The position numbers and the translations under genes are program-made. From Medicago truncatula (taxonomy: Eukaryota > Streptophyta > Magnoliopsida > Fabales > Fabaceae), in the NCBI RefSeq assembly GCF_003473485.1, contig NC_053045.1, positions 22,294,494-22,358,493 on the forward strand: 64,000 nt of DNA. Reading direction: 5' to 3'. Positions within the stretch are counted from its first letter, which is position 1; the number at the start of each line of letters is the position of its first letter. Under the pieces are notes generated by a model that was not told where the DNA came from, made no database searches, and worked only from the letters and a program-made list of their open reading frames with translations. Positions 10,198 to 22,065 of the stretch are shown here, one piece after another.

Positions 10198-11659
10198 GAC
10201 TTAATTGCTATTTTTGTCCCTTAACTAATTTTTTGGTATCGTTTCGGTCCCATAATTAATAAAAAGTCCGTTTGAGTCCTTTAAATATGTCTCCATTACA
10301 TAAATTGGTCCCTTCCGTTAATTTTATTAAAAAAACGTTAACTCAAACACACATGTCATTTTCGCATTGGTTAGAATTTATATTCATCTTCTTCCTCCTC
10401 ACCTTCATCTTCTTCAACAAATCTTCATAAACCTTCATACAACCCCAGAAGAAAAAAAAAAAACTTTACCTTTATCATATGAAATCCAAATCTAAACACT
10501 TTGTTTTTTTCTCTTTTTCTTCATCTTCTTCCATCATCTTTTCATCATCATCAAAAACATCTTCATCAATAAAATTTTCAAGAAACACAAAAAATCAAAA
10601 TAAAATAAAATTAAGTCTTATTCTTTAATGACTACACCATCAACATACTTATTCTTTATTGTATTTGCCTATCAAAACCATTCAGTAACAATAGGCAAAC
10701 TTTGTCAATCACAACCATGCAATCTCATCATCAATGTTATGAACACCAATTATATGTTTTGTTGTTGTTCTTGTCTTGAACCCCAATTTTCATTATTTGT
10801 TGACTTTTAACATAAACGCGCAAACACAAAACCAACATACATCACACACAAATCTTCATTAACATTTTTTTTCTTCAAATTTCAACCTTCTTCCAATCTT
10901 TATTTGTTGTTCCTTTTCTTTCTTCCTCTTTGTTCATGTTCTCTTCTTCCAATCTTTCATAAAAAACTAATTTTTGAATGCCAATCATTCATCGTCAATA
11001 TCAATCCTTTCAAATTCAAATCTAAACCGATTTTTGGATCTAATCTAAATTCTTCCAAATCCCAATCTAAACCCATTTTGTTGTTGTTGTTGGGGAGCAA
11101 ATTTGGACCCGATTTATTGTGTTGTGTTGTTGTTGCAACTAGATTTTTTTTTTATTTTACAGATTGAACCAAAAAGAAGGAAATTTTATGCAGATTTGAA
11201 TGAACAACAAAACTCATCAGATAAAACTTTACATTTCTTATATGAAATCCAAATCTAAACCCTTTATCATGGTGATGGGTTTAGATAAGAAAACGGGTTT
11301 TTGTGAAGGATTGATGATGATGATGATGATGATGAAGGGTTTAGATTGAATTTGAAAATGAGTTTTTTTTCTCCATTTTCTGTTTCCATGCTTAAGAATC
11401 AATTTCTTTTCTTCCAATTTCATTTTCAAGGTTCGATTTTTTTTTTCTTCAGTTATTTGTTTTGCTGAGTTTTTTTCATGAAGGTTGATGAGGAAGAAGA
11501 TGAAGAAGTTGAATGAAGGTGATGACTTGTACAAACCCTAACAGTTTTTTAATAAAATTGACGGAGGCATATTTAAAGGACTCAAATGGATTTTTTATTA
11601 ATTATGGGACCAAAGCGATACCAAAAAATTAGTTAAGGGACGAAAATAACAATTAAGCC
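10198..11659. mobile_element. MULE-type non-autonomous element, long TIRs
   Basis: The 1,462-bp element has TIRs longer than 100 bp: GACTTAATTGCTATTTTTGTCC at the left matches the inverse of the right end (GGCTTAATTGTTATTTTCGTCC) and continues through GGTATCG(T/C)TTCGGTCCC. A perfect 9-bp duplication TAATTATTT flanks it (10189-10197 and 11660-11668), the Mutator-superfamily signature. The interior is T/C- and GAT-rich low-complexity sequence with no transposase. TIR similarity is high, so it is fairly young. Confidence 0.85.
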
Positions 11660-11689
11660 TAATTATTTCTATTTCAACATAAAATGCTA

Positions 11690-12140
11690 GGCTAAATTAC
11701 CTTTTTGGTCCTCTAACTATTTAGTTGGTATCAGATTGGTCCTCTAACTAAAAATTGATTTATTTCGGTCCTCTAAGTTTCTCACCGTTACTACATTTAG
11801 TCATTTCTGTTAGTTTTATTCAAATAAACGTTAGGGTTTGTGTTATGTGGGTCCTCTAACTTTATTTATTAGCATCATTTTGGTCCTATTCCTTGTTAAG
11901 GTATTATGATTAAGTAGTGACGGATATTATTGGTAATTGTTATGGTTCATATGTATGTGTGAAATAGGAGGTTAGGTACCCATATAACACAAACTCTAAC
12001 GTTTATTTGAATAAAACTAACAGAAAGGACTAAATGTAGTAACAGTGAGAAACTTAGAGGACCAAAATAAATCAATTTTTAGTTAGAGGACCAATCTGAT
12101 ACCAACTAAATAGTTAGAGGACCAAAAATGTAATTAAGCC
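11690..12140. mobile_element. MULE-type foldback MITE
   Basis: The 451-bp element is almost wholly inverted repeat, with long near-identical arms containing GGTCCTCTAACTATTTAGTTGG. A 10-bp duplication TAAAATGCTA flanks it (11680-11689 and 12141-12150). It inserted only about 20 bp from the duplication of the neighbouring MULE-type element. It has no coding capacity. Confidence 0.85.
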
Positions 12141-12150
12141 TAAAATGCTA

Positions 12151-13692
12151 CTATTAAAGTAAAATGTGTGGCTATTTTTAAGTTATAGTCAAGTGCATAC
12201 AACCTACATATACATTATCTCTCAACCAGTGTTTCAAACTTGAAGTATAATTGGTATGCTAGATGTGTTTTATTCTTGGATATTTAACTTTCCATTCAAA
12301 TTTTGAATCGAATAATGTAAGGTTGGACATCATATGCATAAATTTTTAAAGCTTATAACAATGGGAAGCTGATTGTGGAATATATTTGTGTTTTTCATCA
12401 TTATCAACCAAAAAAATTTCCCAGGTAATTGCTCCCTTACTATAACAGAAGAGCATACCAACCAACAGTCAAATCTAAACAATCCTGCAGCTAGCAACTG
12501 GTACGTTTTCCACATTAATCATATTTTTTAGTGTATAAACAAATACATTTTTAAGTTACCACATCAATGCAAGCATAAATGTTATGTTAATTATAAGACT
12601 TCACAATTGAAGTAATGATATCTATCAAATATGATGTTGGCAGATTAACAGATAACTGCAGACACATTACTTCTAGTCCAGATGTTATTAGATTATAAGA
12701 CTCAAAAAGACCTATTAAAGCAGAAACGTTCATTCCTTTCTTAATTGGCAAAATATTTTATGTGCACTTGGATTAAAGCACAATTAATAGAGGAATAACT
12801 TTCTTTGAATTTAGACTTCTAATATTAGTCATGTGGATTTGTTTTTGGGTACAAATAAACACCACTTTATATTTGACAATTTGTAGGCCAATTATTGAAC
12901 ACTGTCAATTTGTCTCTTCAATTCTAATGGAGGAACACTTAAGGAAAATTAAACAACTCTGAAAGAAATATGAACATACACAGTGGATCCATAGAACTCC
13001 ACCTTTTTAAAGAAGAGAAGAAACCCAAGCTCATCGCAAAAGAAACTTCAAAAGAAGGAAAGGTGTGGCTATCAGATAGAGAGATTGAGACATTGACAAT
13101 GGTATTTTGCAACCTCGGTGTATACGACGACAGCTAGTGTTTGGCAAAAACATCATCGCCGGAGTTCATTTTGCTCGACAACATCGCATCTGTAGTACTT
13201 CCTAAAATTGAACCAAGTCACTCTTATTCCATCTTCCCACGAATCCAAAGAAACCTCATCTATATGACATGATTCACAAACAATAGTTAAATCTATATTT
13301 AACAAAAAAATAATGCATAGCAAAGAAGTAAATTACAACTTCAGAAAGGAAAATACAAAACAAAAATGAAAGAACTAACATTGACAAATTGGAAATAGGA
13401 AGGAGAAAATATGGATGAGGATACACAGGGTTAGTATGTTATGTATATATAGTTCATAACTAAAGGTATAAGCTAAGGGATGTGTTGGAAATAGAAACAA
13501 TATGGAGAAGTGGATAGCTAATTTATTTTGCATGGGGTATGGCAAAGGTCTGATTAAATAGCAGCCAAATGAGTACATGCATCACACAATTTCTTTTTGA
13601 TAGCCGTAATTTAGGGAAACACAACAATCAACATTTTGAATTTCAAATTAGGCTTATAAGTGGAGGGAAATTTTTTAGGGTCAAGTGACTAA
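12151..13692. other. Unassigned AT-rich stretch
   Basis: No coding exon with family similarity, RNA gene or repeat end was recognised over these 1.5 kb. Given the - strand Helitron end at 9124 this may be Helitron interior, but its 5' end was not found. Confidence 0.4.
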
Positions 13693-16600
13693 TCTTCTTA
13701 TATATTAAAGTTAACATGTAAGCTTATTTTAGCCCTAATTTTAACATAATCCTAATGCATTAATTTTACTGTTTTAACCCTAATGCTTAATTGTGTCATG
13801 TTTAACCTATTAATCCTATTTTTTTGTTGAAACAAATCGGACCTAATCTCCTATTTCCCAATTAACCTAACAAAACACCCTACTTTTCATGCAAAGCCAT
13901 CTGAACCAAACAAACTTATTTTCTTTCCTTTTGTTCTCTCTCTCCCCTCACACGGCCATTTTTTATTTAATCAGAGAAAGTCACCCCATTTTCAGACCCT
14001 CCTCTCTCTATCTACGATTCTTCTGCATCTCTCCCCCTTTTCTCTCACACACTTTCTCCCAAAACCATGGCTGCTTCTTCTCTCTTTCTCCACCAAGCCT
14101 CCCTTATGGGTCACGATCTCCGATCTCTTTCTTCCATCTACCAAACTCTGATAGCTCTCTCTCCATTATGAACACAGATAGCCGCCGAAAAATTTATTTG
14201 TCGCACTGATCCACGCACATCTCGCCGACTCCGCAAATGCCGCCGCAACAACAAATGACCTTCGTAATTGTCACCGGTAACTCACTTTCTCCTACCGATT
14301 CATGTTTCATGTTCATATTGATTGTGTGAATTTTGCTAATTTTGAATTTGACATTAGGGTTTGAATTATAGTTTTTCATTGATTTTGTGTAAATTATCAT
14401 TGATTATTAATTACAGTATAGCCAAAATGGTTTGATTATCAATTTTGTGTAAATTTTGCTAATTTTGAATTTGACATTAGGGTGTGAATTTTGTGTAAAT
14501 TATAGTTGATTTTGATATGTGATTGTGTGAATTACAGCTTTTTCTTCATTGTTAGAATAGTTTTTTTTCTTTTTTTCATTGTTAGTTTTTGTAATCGTTA
14601 CTTTCTCTGTGTTTCAGTCTCAATTCAATACCTTGCAATCATGCTACTTCTTTGTTTATGTTCTTCTACTTGAATTATGGATGAATTTCTGAACGTTTTT
14701 TTATTTTAATTCTTACGTTTTAATGTTCTGAACTTTTTTTTTTTTTTTTTTAATTTGTAGGTTCTAATGAAGGTCCACACAGTTATAGTTACTTGAATCA
14801 AGAGAAAAAGAGCACAGGTATTGAACTTTAGTGTCCAAAATTGATAATGAATGTTCTAATGAATCTGAACGTTTCAAGGTTCTAATGAATGTTCTGAATT
14901 TTAATATCACACCATTAATTGACTCTTTATGATTGTGTTGTCTTTCTTTCTTTCTTTCGTTTGTGTAGGTTTGATTTGTGATGTCTTGAATTCCTCAATG
15001 CAAATGTGATAACACTTAACTATTGAAGATTTTTAATTTTAAGACTCCCTGTTTCATTTCAGATATGATTCAGTATTTATACAAATTGGATGTACGTTTC
15101 CTTTCTAAATTTGTATGTTTCTGATTTTTTGTCAAGACATATTCTTTCCTAAATTTTATCAAGACGTATTCTTTCCTAAATTGACGAGAAATCTGAAATG
15201 TAATTTGCATTTGGTTCTGAACATCATTTGCTTAACACCATTTTTATAATGATTCATTTTGCTTTGAACTTTTAAGCATGTTAACTGCTTTGCTTCATAT
15301 GTATTGAGTTGAATTATGGATGAGTTCTTTTTTCTCCATCATAAGTTGACATAATTATTGAAAATGACACAATCATAAGTATATAATACTTTTGTGGTAA
15401 GCATAGCTTTCCTCTTCTATCTCATAACTGAATTTCCTTCTTACTATAATATGAGTAAATGCGGTGTACTTTCCTTTTCTCTTGCAGGCAGAGGTACTTG
15501 GTGTTGATCCAAGAGAAGTTGATGTTCCTGTGGTAGGAGGTCATGCAGGAGTCACAATATTGCCTCTTTTATCACAGGTTTTGTAAAGGATACTTGATAC
15601 TTCCTTACTTAAAAATGATGACATCCTTAAACAAGTCACTTAACCTTCTTCAAACTTGGTTTTTAAAGGTTAAGTCTCCCAGTAGCTTCACTGCAGAAGA
15701 AACCGAATACCTGACAAATCGCATTCAAAATGGTGGACAACACTTATAATTTGAAATTTGGTGAGGATTACATTGGTATGTGTTCACCCAAGAATTTTTG
15801 TGATTATTGTTTATGGACATGATGTTGAACCTAGATTTTCTGGTATTACTGCATCAATTGCTTACCACTATGACCCCACAAATTTTAATTATTCCGTCGT
15901 CAAATGGTTGGATTCATCTACTGTTAGCTCTTGATTTTTGGTAAGTAATGAAATTTAAGTTATAATATAATTGATTTTTTTTTCCTGTACAGTGTGTTTC
16001 TTATAAGTTAGTTTTAGTTTATACTTATCCATGCTATTATACCAGAACTTTTTTTTCTTTTTAAATTAGACTTTCACTTATGATGGATTGACTGTATCAT
16101 CCACAAGGGTTGCAAAGATTTAGATTTGATTGATGATCCGGTCATTTTTTGAGTATGCTTTTGGAGTTTGATCCTGAGAACAAGACTACCAAATTTGGAG
16201 GATATTGGAAATGCTTATATGTAAGAAAGCTATAGTGCACGGGAAAGTGGTAAAGATTGGATCAATTGCTTTGGGGCTACATTGGACTTCTTTACATTAC
16301 ATTACTAGAGTGATTGCTTTCATAGCAATCAAATTAATATTTAGTACCGTTGTTATTTTCATCAGTTTTATGAACTATCATGCAAGCATTGCATTCTTTT
16401 TGTTTGTTTTTGCGTTTGACAATGTTAACTTATCTTTAAACAGATGACTTTGTCTACAATGAATTTCTATTGTTAAAGTTATCATGTTTGATTATTTTGA
16501 GTTTATAAATGCTAATGAAAAGTATATTTTCGTTAACTTAAGTCAGATCAGTTCTATTCATACACTACAGCTACAATATCGATGACTATGGGCCTGTTTG

Positions 16601-17279
16601 TTTGGGTATAACCAAACAAAAATAAAGTTAATTTTTAGCTCTTCTTTTTCACGCCATTTTGACATATTAGCATTGTTTAGACTACATAGTGGCAGCCAGA
16701 CACTTAGCTTATTGTTAACTGCAAAATTAAATACAATAAGGCTAACATGAGTATTTCTGCACAGTAATTTAACAGTCACATTTATTTAAATGTGACTAAA
16801 GTTATATGTCTTGATTGTAGTATGGAGTGTGGCTCAAAAAGATTAAGTTATAATATATAAAGGGTTGGCTTGATAAATGTGCAATGTGCATTCCGCAATG
16901 ATGCTTTAGTGTATGGCAACTTCCAATCTTCATTTGATGCTATCTATTACCATGAGCATGTGTATCTGTATATGCAATAGTAACATGATTGTCGATATTT
17001 GTCTGCGTGTGAAACATTTTGGAGAATATTTTTGTTTGATATACACTCTAGAGAACCTTTAGTTGAGAAAAACTTCTTTTAAAGAAACTTCTTTGAGAAT
17101 ATTTTTGTGTGAAAATTCTTGAGTCATTTTATAACAATCTTATAATATGGTATATCACTTTGCAAGTTGTTTAAACCGTAAACATGGACCTATTCATATA
17201 AACGTATTATATGATGTGTAACTTATTTGCGTATGTTTTAACTGGTCGGACCCGTGCGACGCACGGGTCGATGGTCTAG
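13693..17279 (+). mobile_element. Helitron, non-autonomous, with gene capture
   Basis: The 5' end reads A|TCTTCTTATATATTAAAG, a typical plant Helitron start preceded by A. The 3' end carries the hairpin ACCCGTGCGACGCACGGGT (17249-17269), six bases and CTAG|T. The element is about 3.6 kb with no visible Rep/helicase gene. Its interior looks genic, with CT-rich leader-like sequence near 13920-14160, several intron-like boundaries, and two malate dehydrogenase exons at 15488-15740. The 3' end is secure. The 5' end rests on a motif match, so the exact length is an inference. Confidence 0.65.
15488..15740 (+). pseudogene. Captured malate dehydrogenase fragment (peroxisomal/plastid type)
   Basis: Two adjacent exons of NAD-malate dehydrogenase remain in order with splice sites. 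Exon 15488-15577 reads [18 protein letters not shown] then [12 protein letters not shown], ending CAG|GTTTTG; the HAG motif carries the family's catalytic His. Exon 15669-15740 reads VKSPSSFTAEETEYLTNRIQ then NGG. The homology stops abruptly after NGG, where the true gene would continue GTEVVEAKAG, and no N-terminal nucleotide-binding part was found upstream. The sequence resembles glyoxysomal or plastid isoforms rather than mitochondrial ones. Lying inside Helitron ends, it is best explained as transduplication of a gene fragment; an enzyme is not expected. Confidence 0.75.
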
Positions 17280-17495
17280 TAACAATTAATGCTAGATAAT
17301 TTGCGGGAAATATTAGGTTTAGTGGTAGCATGACCTAATAAGCAGTAAAGGATGAGGCAAAACCATTTCCAAAAATCTCTTACTCCTTAATCTTATTAGG
17401 TTGCAACAACTTAACCCTAGAAATTTGGCTCCAAAATTGCAGCATTAAATGCTAAATGAGATAACCCTAAAAAGTAAACACATCCTTCACTTATA

Positions 17496-17776
17496 CTCCC
17501 TCCGTCCCAAATTGTATGACGTTTTGGTCATTTCACATGTATTAAGAAATGTAATTAATATTGTGTGGGGAAGAGAAATTATGAGTTGTTTTACAAAATT
17601 ATCCCTAATAAATGGCATGGAAAAGATAAATGAAATAATTGAAAGAAGAGAGAGTAATTAATAGTTAGGGATATAATAGGAAAAGTAACATTAATATTTC
17701 ATTGGTATTGTAAAGCGACATATAATTTGAGACAAATTTTTTTTCCAAAGCGACATACAATTTAGAACGGAGGGAG
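17496..17776. mobile_element. Stowaway MITE
   Basis: The 281-bp element has inverted ends CTCCCTCCGTCCCAAATTGTATG and, inverted at the right, CTCCCTCCGTTCTAAATTGTATG. TA duplications flank it at 17494-17495 and 17777-17778. CTCCCTCCGT is the hallmark of Stowaway (Tc1/mariner) MITEs. No coding sequence. Confidence 0.9.
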
Positions 17777-19447
17777 TATTTCTAAAGCTTATTAGGTCTT
17801 GCAACACTTAAACCTAAATTTTCCCTCTAATTGTATCTCATTAATGCTAATCCTATAACCCTAAATTTTCCCTCCTAATGCAGGTTAGATTTGAAATTCA
17901 AAATTTCTTTGCTGGTTGTTAAAACCCTTCCAATTGAATTTCAAACTTCCGATTTCTATGCATATTGAATTTCAAACTTTTTGAGATGCAAAACACATTA
18001 AATAGTGGCTATTGGAATTATACTAAATAAATAATAAAAAAAAAAAAAAAAACAAATTTAACACTTCTTCCAAGTTTGACTAATCTCTCATCACATTAAC
18101 AATGGATCCCTTCGTTTCCCAATACTAAGTTTTTTTTTCTCTTTCCAAAGGTTGATTACAACCCAAAGGTCAAATTAATTGAAGTATATAAAGTGGAGAG
18201 TATCCATTCATCCTTATTTTCTCAGCTACCGTCCTATTCGAGTTCAAATTATTTTTCTTTTTATATTTGTAATATTGTAGAGGGCTCTATCACCTTAAAC
18301 AAACTAGACAGAGCAACCCAACAAAGTTTCTTCAACATTACAATTTATCTATATTTTAAAATGTTATCCTTTCTCCCACAAATAGGTGTCGTTCCACAAA
18401 TTCACAATTGCGTCCCCTATTGCATCCATATTACTATGTTCAAAGTGCAGAGGGTCGGTCCGTCCCCATGGCTTGGTTCTCCTTCCATTATTATTTTTTT
18501 CATACATTGTTTAGTAGTTTTAAGATCTCAATTGGGTATGTAACATTTAGTGGTTTCATAATTTCTGTAATTAATTAAAGCTAGAAATCTATTGGTATTG
18601 TATTTGAGTTCAAATGAAATTAAAATTCATGGTGGTGATATTTATAAGGAAGACTACTTACAAGTTCACAGTTTCCCGGCGCTCTTCACCGAAGTAAATT
18701 AAGGAAGGCGGCGAAAAGTTGTTTGCATAGTTTTTTTTTTGTTCATAATTTTGTAGAGTTTTAATATGCAAAAAATGAAGGGAAAAATTTAAATGTTACA
18801 CGATCAGCTTAAACAGTAGGTAAAACGGTAACAAATTTTAAATATAAGGTGACGTGGATCAATGGAAGTGCGTGTGTGAAAGTGTAAGTTGATAAGTTAT
18901 TCTTTTGAATTCTTTCGTTCTATAGCTTCTCTTCTCTGAATTTCAATCTCACCCCAAATTTATCCCTAGAATATATGTCAGCATGCTCAATAGAGATGAA
19001 AGTTGGAACTAATGAAAGCAATGTAAAAAGACAAGAATACAAGAGGGGGGCATGAAAGTTGAAACAATTTTGTACTTTCATTTTCAGTTAAAAAAATTGT
19101 TTATGTTGATTCTCATTATTGGTGCACATACTTTTTTAGTCATCTGTTTCATTTTATTTTTATTCTATTTTATCAGGTCATCTCCATACCCAATTAATTT
19201 TGTAAGCAAACAAGAAAAAACTAAATAAATCTTTAACAATTAATAATAAGGATGAGATAGAAGGGAGGTTACAATATTTGGTGGTGGTGGCCATTAAAAG
19301 GTGGCCCAAAGTCACCGAAAAACTAAATTCTAAAAATGATCCATTTGCAAGGTAATTCATTTGGTATAGTAAAAAAACATGAGATATTATTTTTGATGAA
19401 TATATACAATTTCGTTTTATTGTGTATCAAATTATTCGAGCTCATAA
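17777..19447. other. No gene seen; probable Helitron interior
   Basis: The stretch ends at a + strand Helitron 3' terminus, so at least its right part should belong to that element. I recognised no exon, RNA gene or 5' Helitron end within it. Confidence 0.4.
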
Positions 19448-19478
19448 GACCCGTGCGGCGCACGGGTCGGTGTTCTAG
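19448..19478 (+). mobile_element. Helitron 3' terminus (+ strand)
   Basis: Hairpin ACCCGTGCGGCGCACGGGT (19448-19468), six bases, CTAG and a host T. It is nearly identical to the ends at 9124 and 17279, so all three elements probably belong to one family. The 5' end was not located. Confidence 0.7.
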
Positions 19479-19492
19479 TTTATACATACAAC

Positions 19493-20344
19493 TAGAGCTG
19501 TCAAAACGGGCGATCCGTCCGGGCCAAGGGCTTTTAAGGAACGGGCTAAAAAGCCCGGTTTGAATATGGGCTGGAAAAAATAGAGTCCGATTCCAACCAT
19601 TTACGGGCTAACGGGCCAGCCCATACCCGTTTTTTTTTTCTTCCATTTTTTTTCATTATTTAAGGACTGAAAACATAATAACATAAATGTATACAAAATT
19701 TATAGTGAACAAAAAAGATAAATTAAGTTTGGTCCAAGAAAATAACAATTATCCATACCAACATAGTAACATTAACATAATTGTACACTAAAAAAGTATA
19801 TTTATTAAATTCATTTGCTAATCAGCATAGTTACTATATTGTCTTCCAAGATCCACATATATAATATAATTAATTAATTAGCCAACACATGTAAAAATAA
19901 ATTAAAAAAAGAAAGAAAGATAAAGGGTACTAAACTGAGTTGACAGTGAGGAAAGGAAATCACAATGCAACCATAAGCAAAAGGGTTTCAAAAGTGGGGA
20001 ATAAAAGCATAACATTTTTAACATTATAGGAGAACAAGAGTTAAGAAACAATGATGAACACGACCACTTCGATTTTTGTTTTTCCTTCATTTTAATTAGA
20101 AGTAACAAAACAAATGAACATAATTATATATAATTTTTAGAAGAGAGAATGACTTAAATACCTAATGAACATAACTATTTGGGTTGTCCGCCCAGTCTAG
20201 TGTAAAAAAATAATCCTTTTTTTTTATTTGCGGGCTGCCGGCTTTTTTGGGCCGGGCTAAAAAGCCCTGAAAAAATTCAGGCTGCTACATTTTATTCGGG
20301 CTTTCGGGCTGGCCCGTAAGGCCCGACTCATTTTGACAGCTCTA
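19493..20344. mobile_element. Short non-autonomous hAT element
   Basis: The 852-bp element has inverted ends TAGAGCTGTCAAAA and an 8-bp duplication with one mismatch (CATACAAC at 19485-19492, TATACAAC at 20345-20352). Its ends are packed with GGGC/GCCC motifs (CGGGCTAAAAAGCCCGG, GGCCCGTAAGGCCCG), the subterminal repeat style of plant hAT elements. The interior is AT-rich and non-coding. It lies only 14 bp beyond a Helitron 3' end. Confidence 0.8.
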
Positions 20345-20352
20345 TATACAAC

Positions 20353-20549
20353 CAATTATGTATATCAGCGAAAGTCAGACAACTTCTGGGAGCTAAACAT
20401 TTTAGGAATCAAAGCTAAAAAAAGTAAAGGTAGAGCCTTTCATTAACTTACTATTAAAATAGAATTTAGTTTAAAATCTCGTAAAATCATCTTTGAGATC
20501 TACCTATAAATCCTGAAGAAGGGAAATGGAGAAATTAGAATTTATACCA
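20353..20549. other. Unassigned spacer
   Basis: Possibly the 3' continuation of the L1 fragment that follows, but I see no clear protein similarity. Confidence 0.3.
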
Positions 20550-20905
20550 ACACATATCTTGAGAACAACATTTTCTTCTTAAAAAGGCGTTACGAGATCA
20601 CATAGGCGTATACCTCTACCCAATGTGAACCCCTATGTTAAACTTCCATTAACTAGTATTGATACTGATGCTATAGTTGTTCTAACACATTCGATAATCA
20701 AATGACGCCATTTACACGCAAAACCCATTTTTAAAATAACATCATCCAAGTTGTGCTCCTAATAAATAGATTTCTTGAAATCAATTTCGAACAAAATAAG
20801 CTACTTTTAAATTTTTTAGCATCATCCACCACCTCATTAGCAGTGGTAATACCATCGAAAATTTGTCTACTCTTAATAAAAGTTTATTGAGATTCACAAA
20901 TCATT
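20550..20905 (-). mobile_element. L1-type LINE reverse-transcriptase fragment
   Basis: On the - strand the segment encodes pieces of an L1 reverse transcriptase: FIKSRQIFDGITTANEVVDD (family: RQIxDGIxxANEVxDD) followed, in other frames, by KMGFACKWRHLIIECV and VSILVNGSLT, matching the conserved MGFPxxWxxWIxxCV...SVLVNGSP block. Several stops and frame changes are present, so it is a dead 5'- and 3'-truncated copy. Confidence 0.7.
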
Positions 20906-20919
20906 ATTGATGCTGTGTA

Positions 20920-21170
20920 TCAGATGTACTTAAGCTTAAGAAGCGGATTTTAGAGGAGGGTTACATGAGTAGTCTTAGTATTCATCCAGGAGCGACGAAG
21001 ATGTATCAGGATTTGAAAAGGTTGTTTTGGTGGCCCTGGAATGAAGAAGGATATAACAGAGTTTATGTATGCTTGTTTGGTTTGTCAGAAGTCGAAAATT
21101 TAACATCAGAAGTTGTCGGGTTTGTTGCAACCATTTTTGTGCCTGACTGGAAGTAGGATAGTAATCCACC
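20920..21170 (+). mobile_element. Ty3/gypsy integrase fragment, fossil
   Basis: The HPGATKMYQDLKRLFWWP motif and a downstream ACLVCQKSK-like stretch are the zinc-binding N-terminal region of a Ty3/gypsy integrase, in the form typical of plant chromoviruses. Only this short piece is present, and it is broken. It adjoins LTR-like sequence to the right. Confidence 0.7.
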
Positions 21171-21189
21171 AACGTAATAAACACCACCA

Positions 21190-22065
21190 ATTATGTTCTT
21201 CACCATAACCAACACAAACCCTTACGGATTTCGTTCTTCACCATGGACTCAATATGACCATGAATGCATGGACTTTCAAGTAAAGACTCGACAATGCACA
21301 AATCACCAATCCTATATTATACAATTTTTACAATCATATAATATATTCACCAAAATCACCATTGCATTATCAAGAATTTACATCTATACAATTCAACAAG
21401 TCATGATCGACAAAAGATTCAACATCATAATCATCATCAACAAGTATGACCACGAGGAAACAATATTGTTTCACAAGGCACAATTTGCATGTTTAGACGA
21501 AAATCAACCACATCATGATAACCAACTTATTATACACCCATCAACACAAGGATTCTTTCTTATTTCATCATATTAACATGAATACAAAGCCATTTGCAAG
21601 TTATTTGATCAAAAAACCTTATTTTGACAAAGTTCGTATATTTTTCACAAATCACCTATTTTGATATTTTTCACAAAACTCAAGCTTCATGTTCATATCA
21701 ATCCTACTTGGTTATTCTAAGCCCATTGTTACAAAAAAAAAAAAAAAAGTCATAGCCTCATCATTTCGTTTGAGAAAACCAAGTTTCGGAAATTCCAAGT
21801 TCATGTACATTTTTACTTAAAGCTCGTCTCAAAATCATAAAACCAATTTAATCCAAATCAAATTATGTTCCATTAGCTTTATGAGTTAAAACGACAATCA
21901 AACACATCAAAAGGAACACTTGGAGATGTCCGGAAATGACCCCAATTACCCAGAACACCCAAAACTATGGGTTATGTCCTGAACATCTCGCCACAACGAG
22001 GACAGGCTCACTAGGTGAGTGTCACAAGATAGGGAGCCTCGATTTTTGGGTTCCTCTCAGGAACT
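21190..22065 (-). repeat. LTR-like fossil segment
   Basis: Part of this stretch (about 21240-21560: ATGAATGCATGGA..., TGCATTATCAA..., ATTGTTTCA...CACAA, CATGATAACCAAC) recurs in diverged form at about 24140-24430 beyond LTR B. It therefore looks like a fragment of the same LTR family, interrupted or duplicated. It also has a CTCGCCACAACGAG motif like those in LTR A. Confidence 0.4.

Noticed and set aside
21193-21576. 127-residue open frame
   Set aside because: It lies in LTR-like repeat sequence that recurs near 24.2 kb without a conserved frame.
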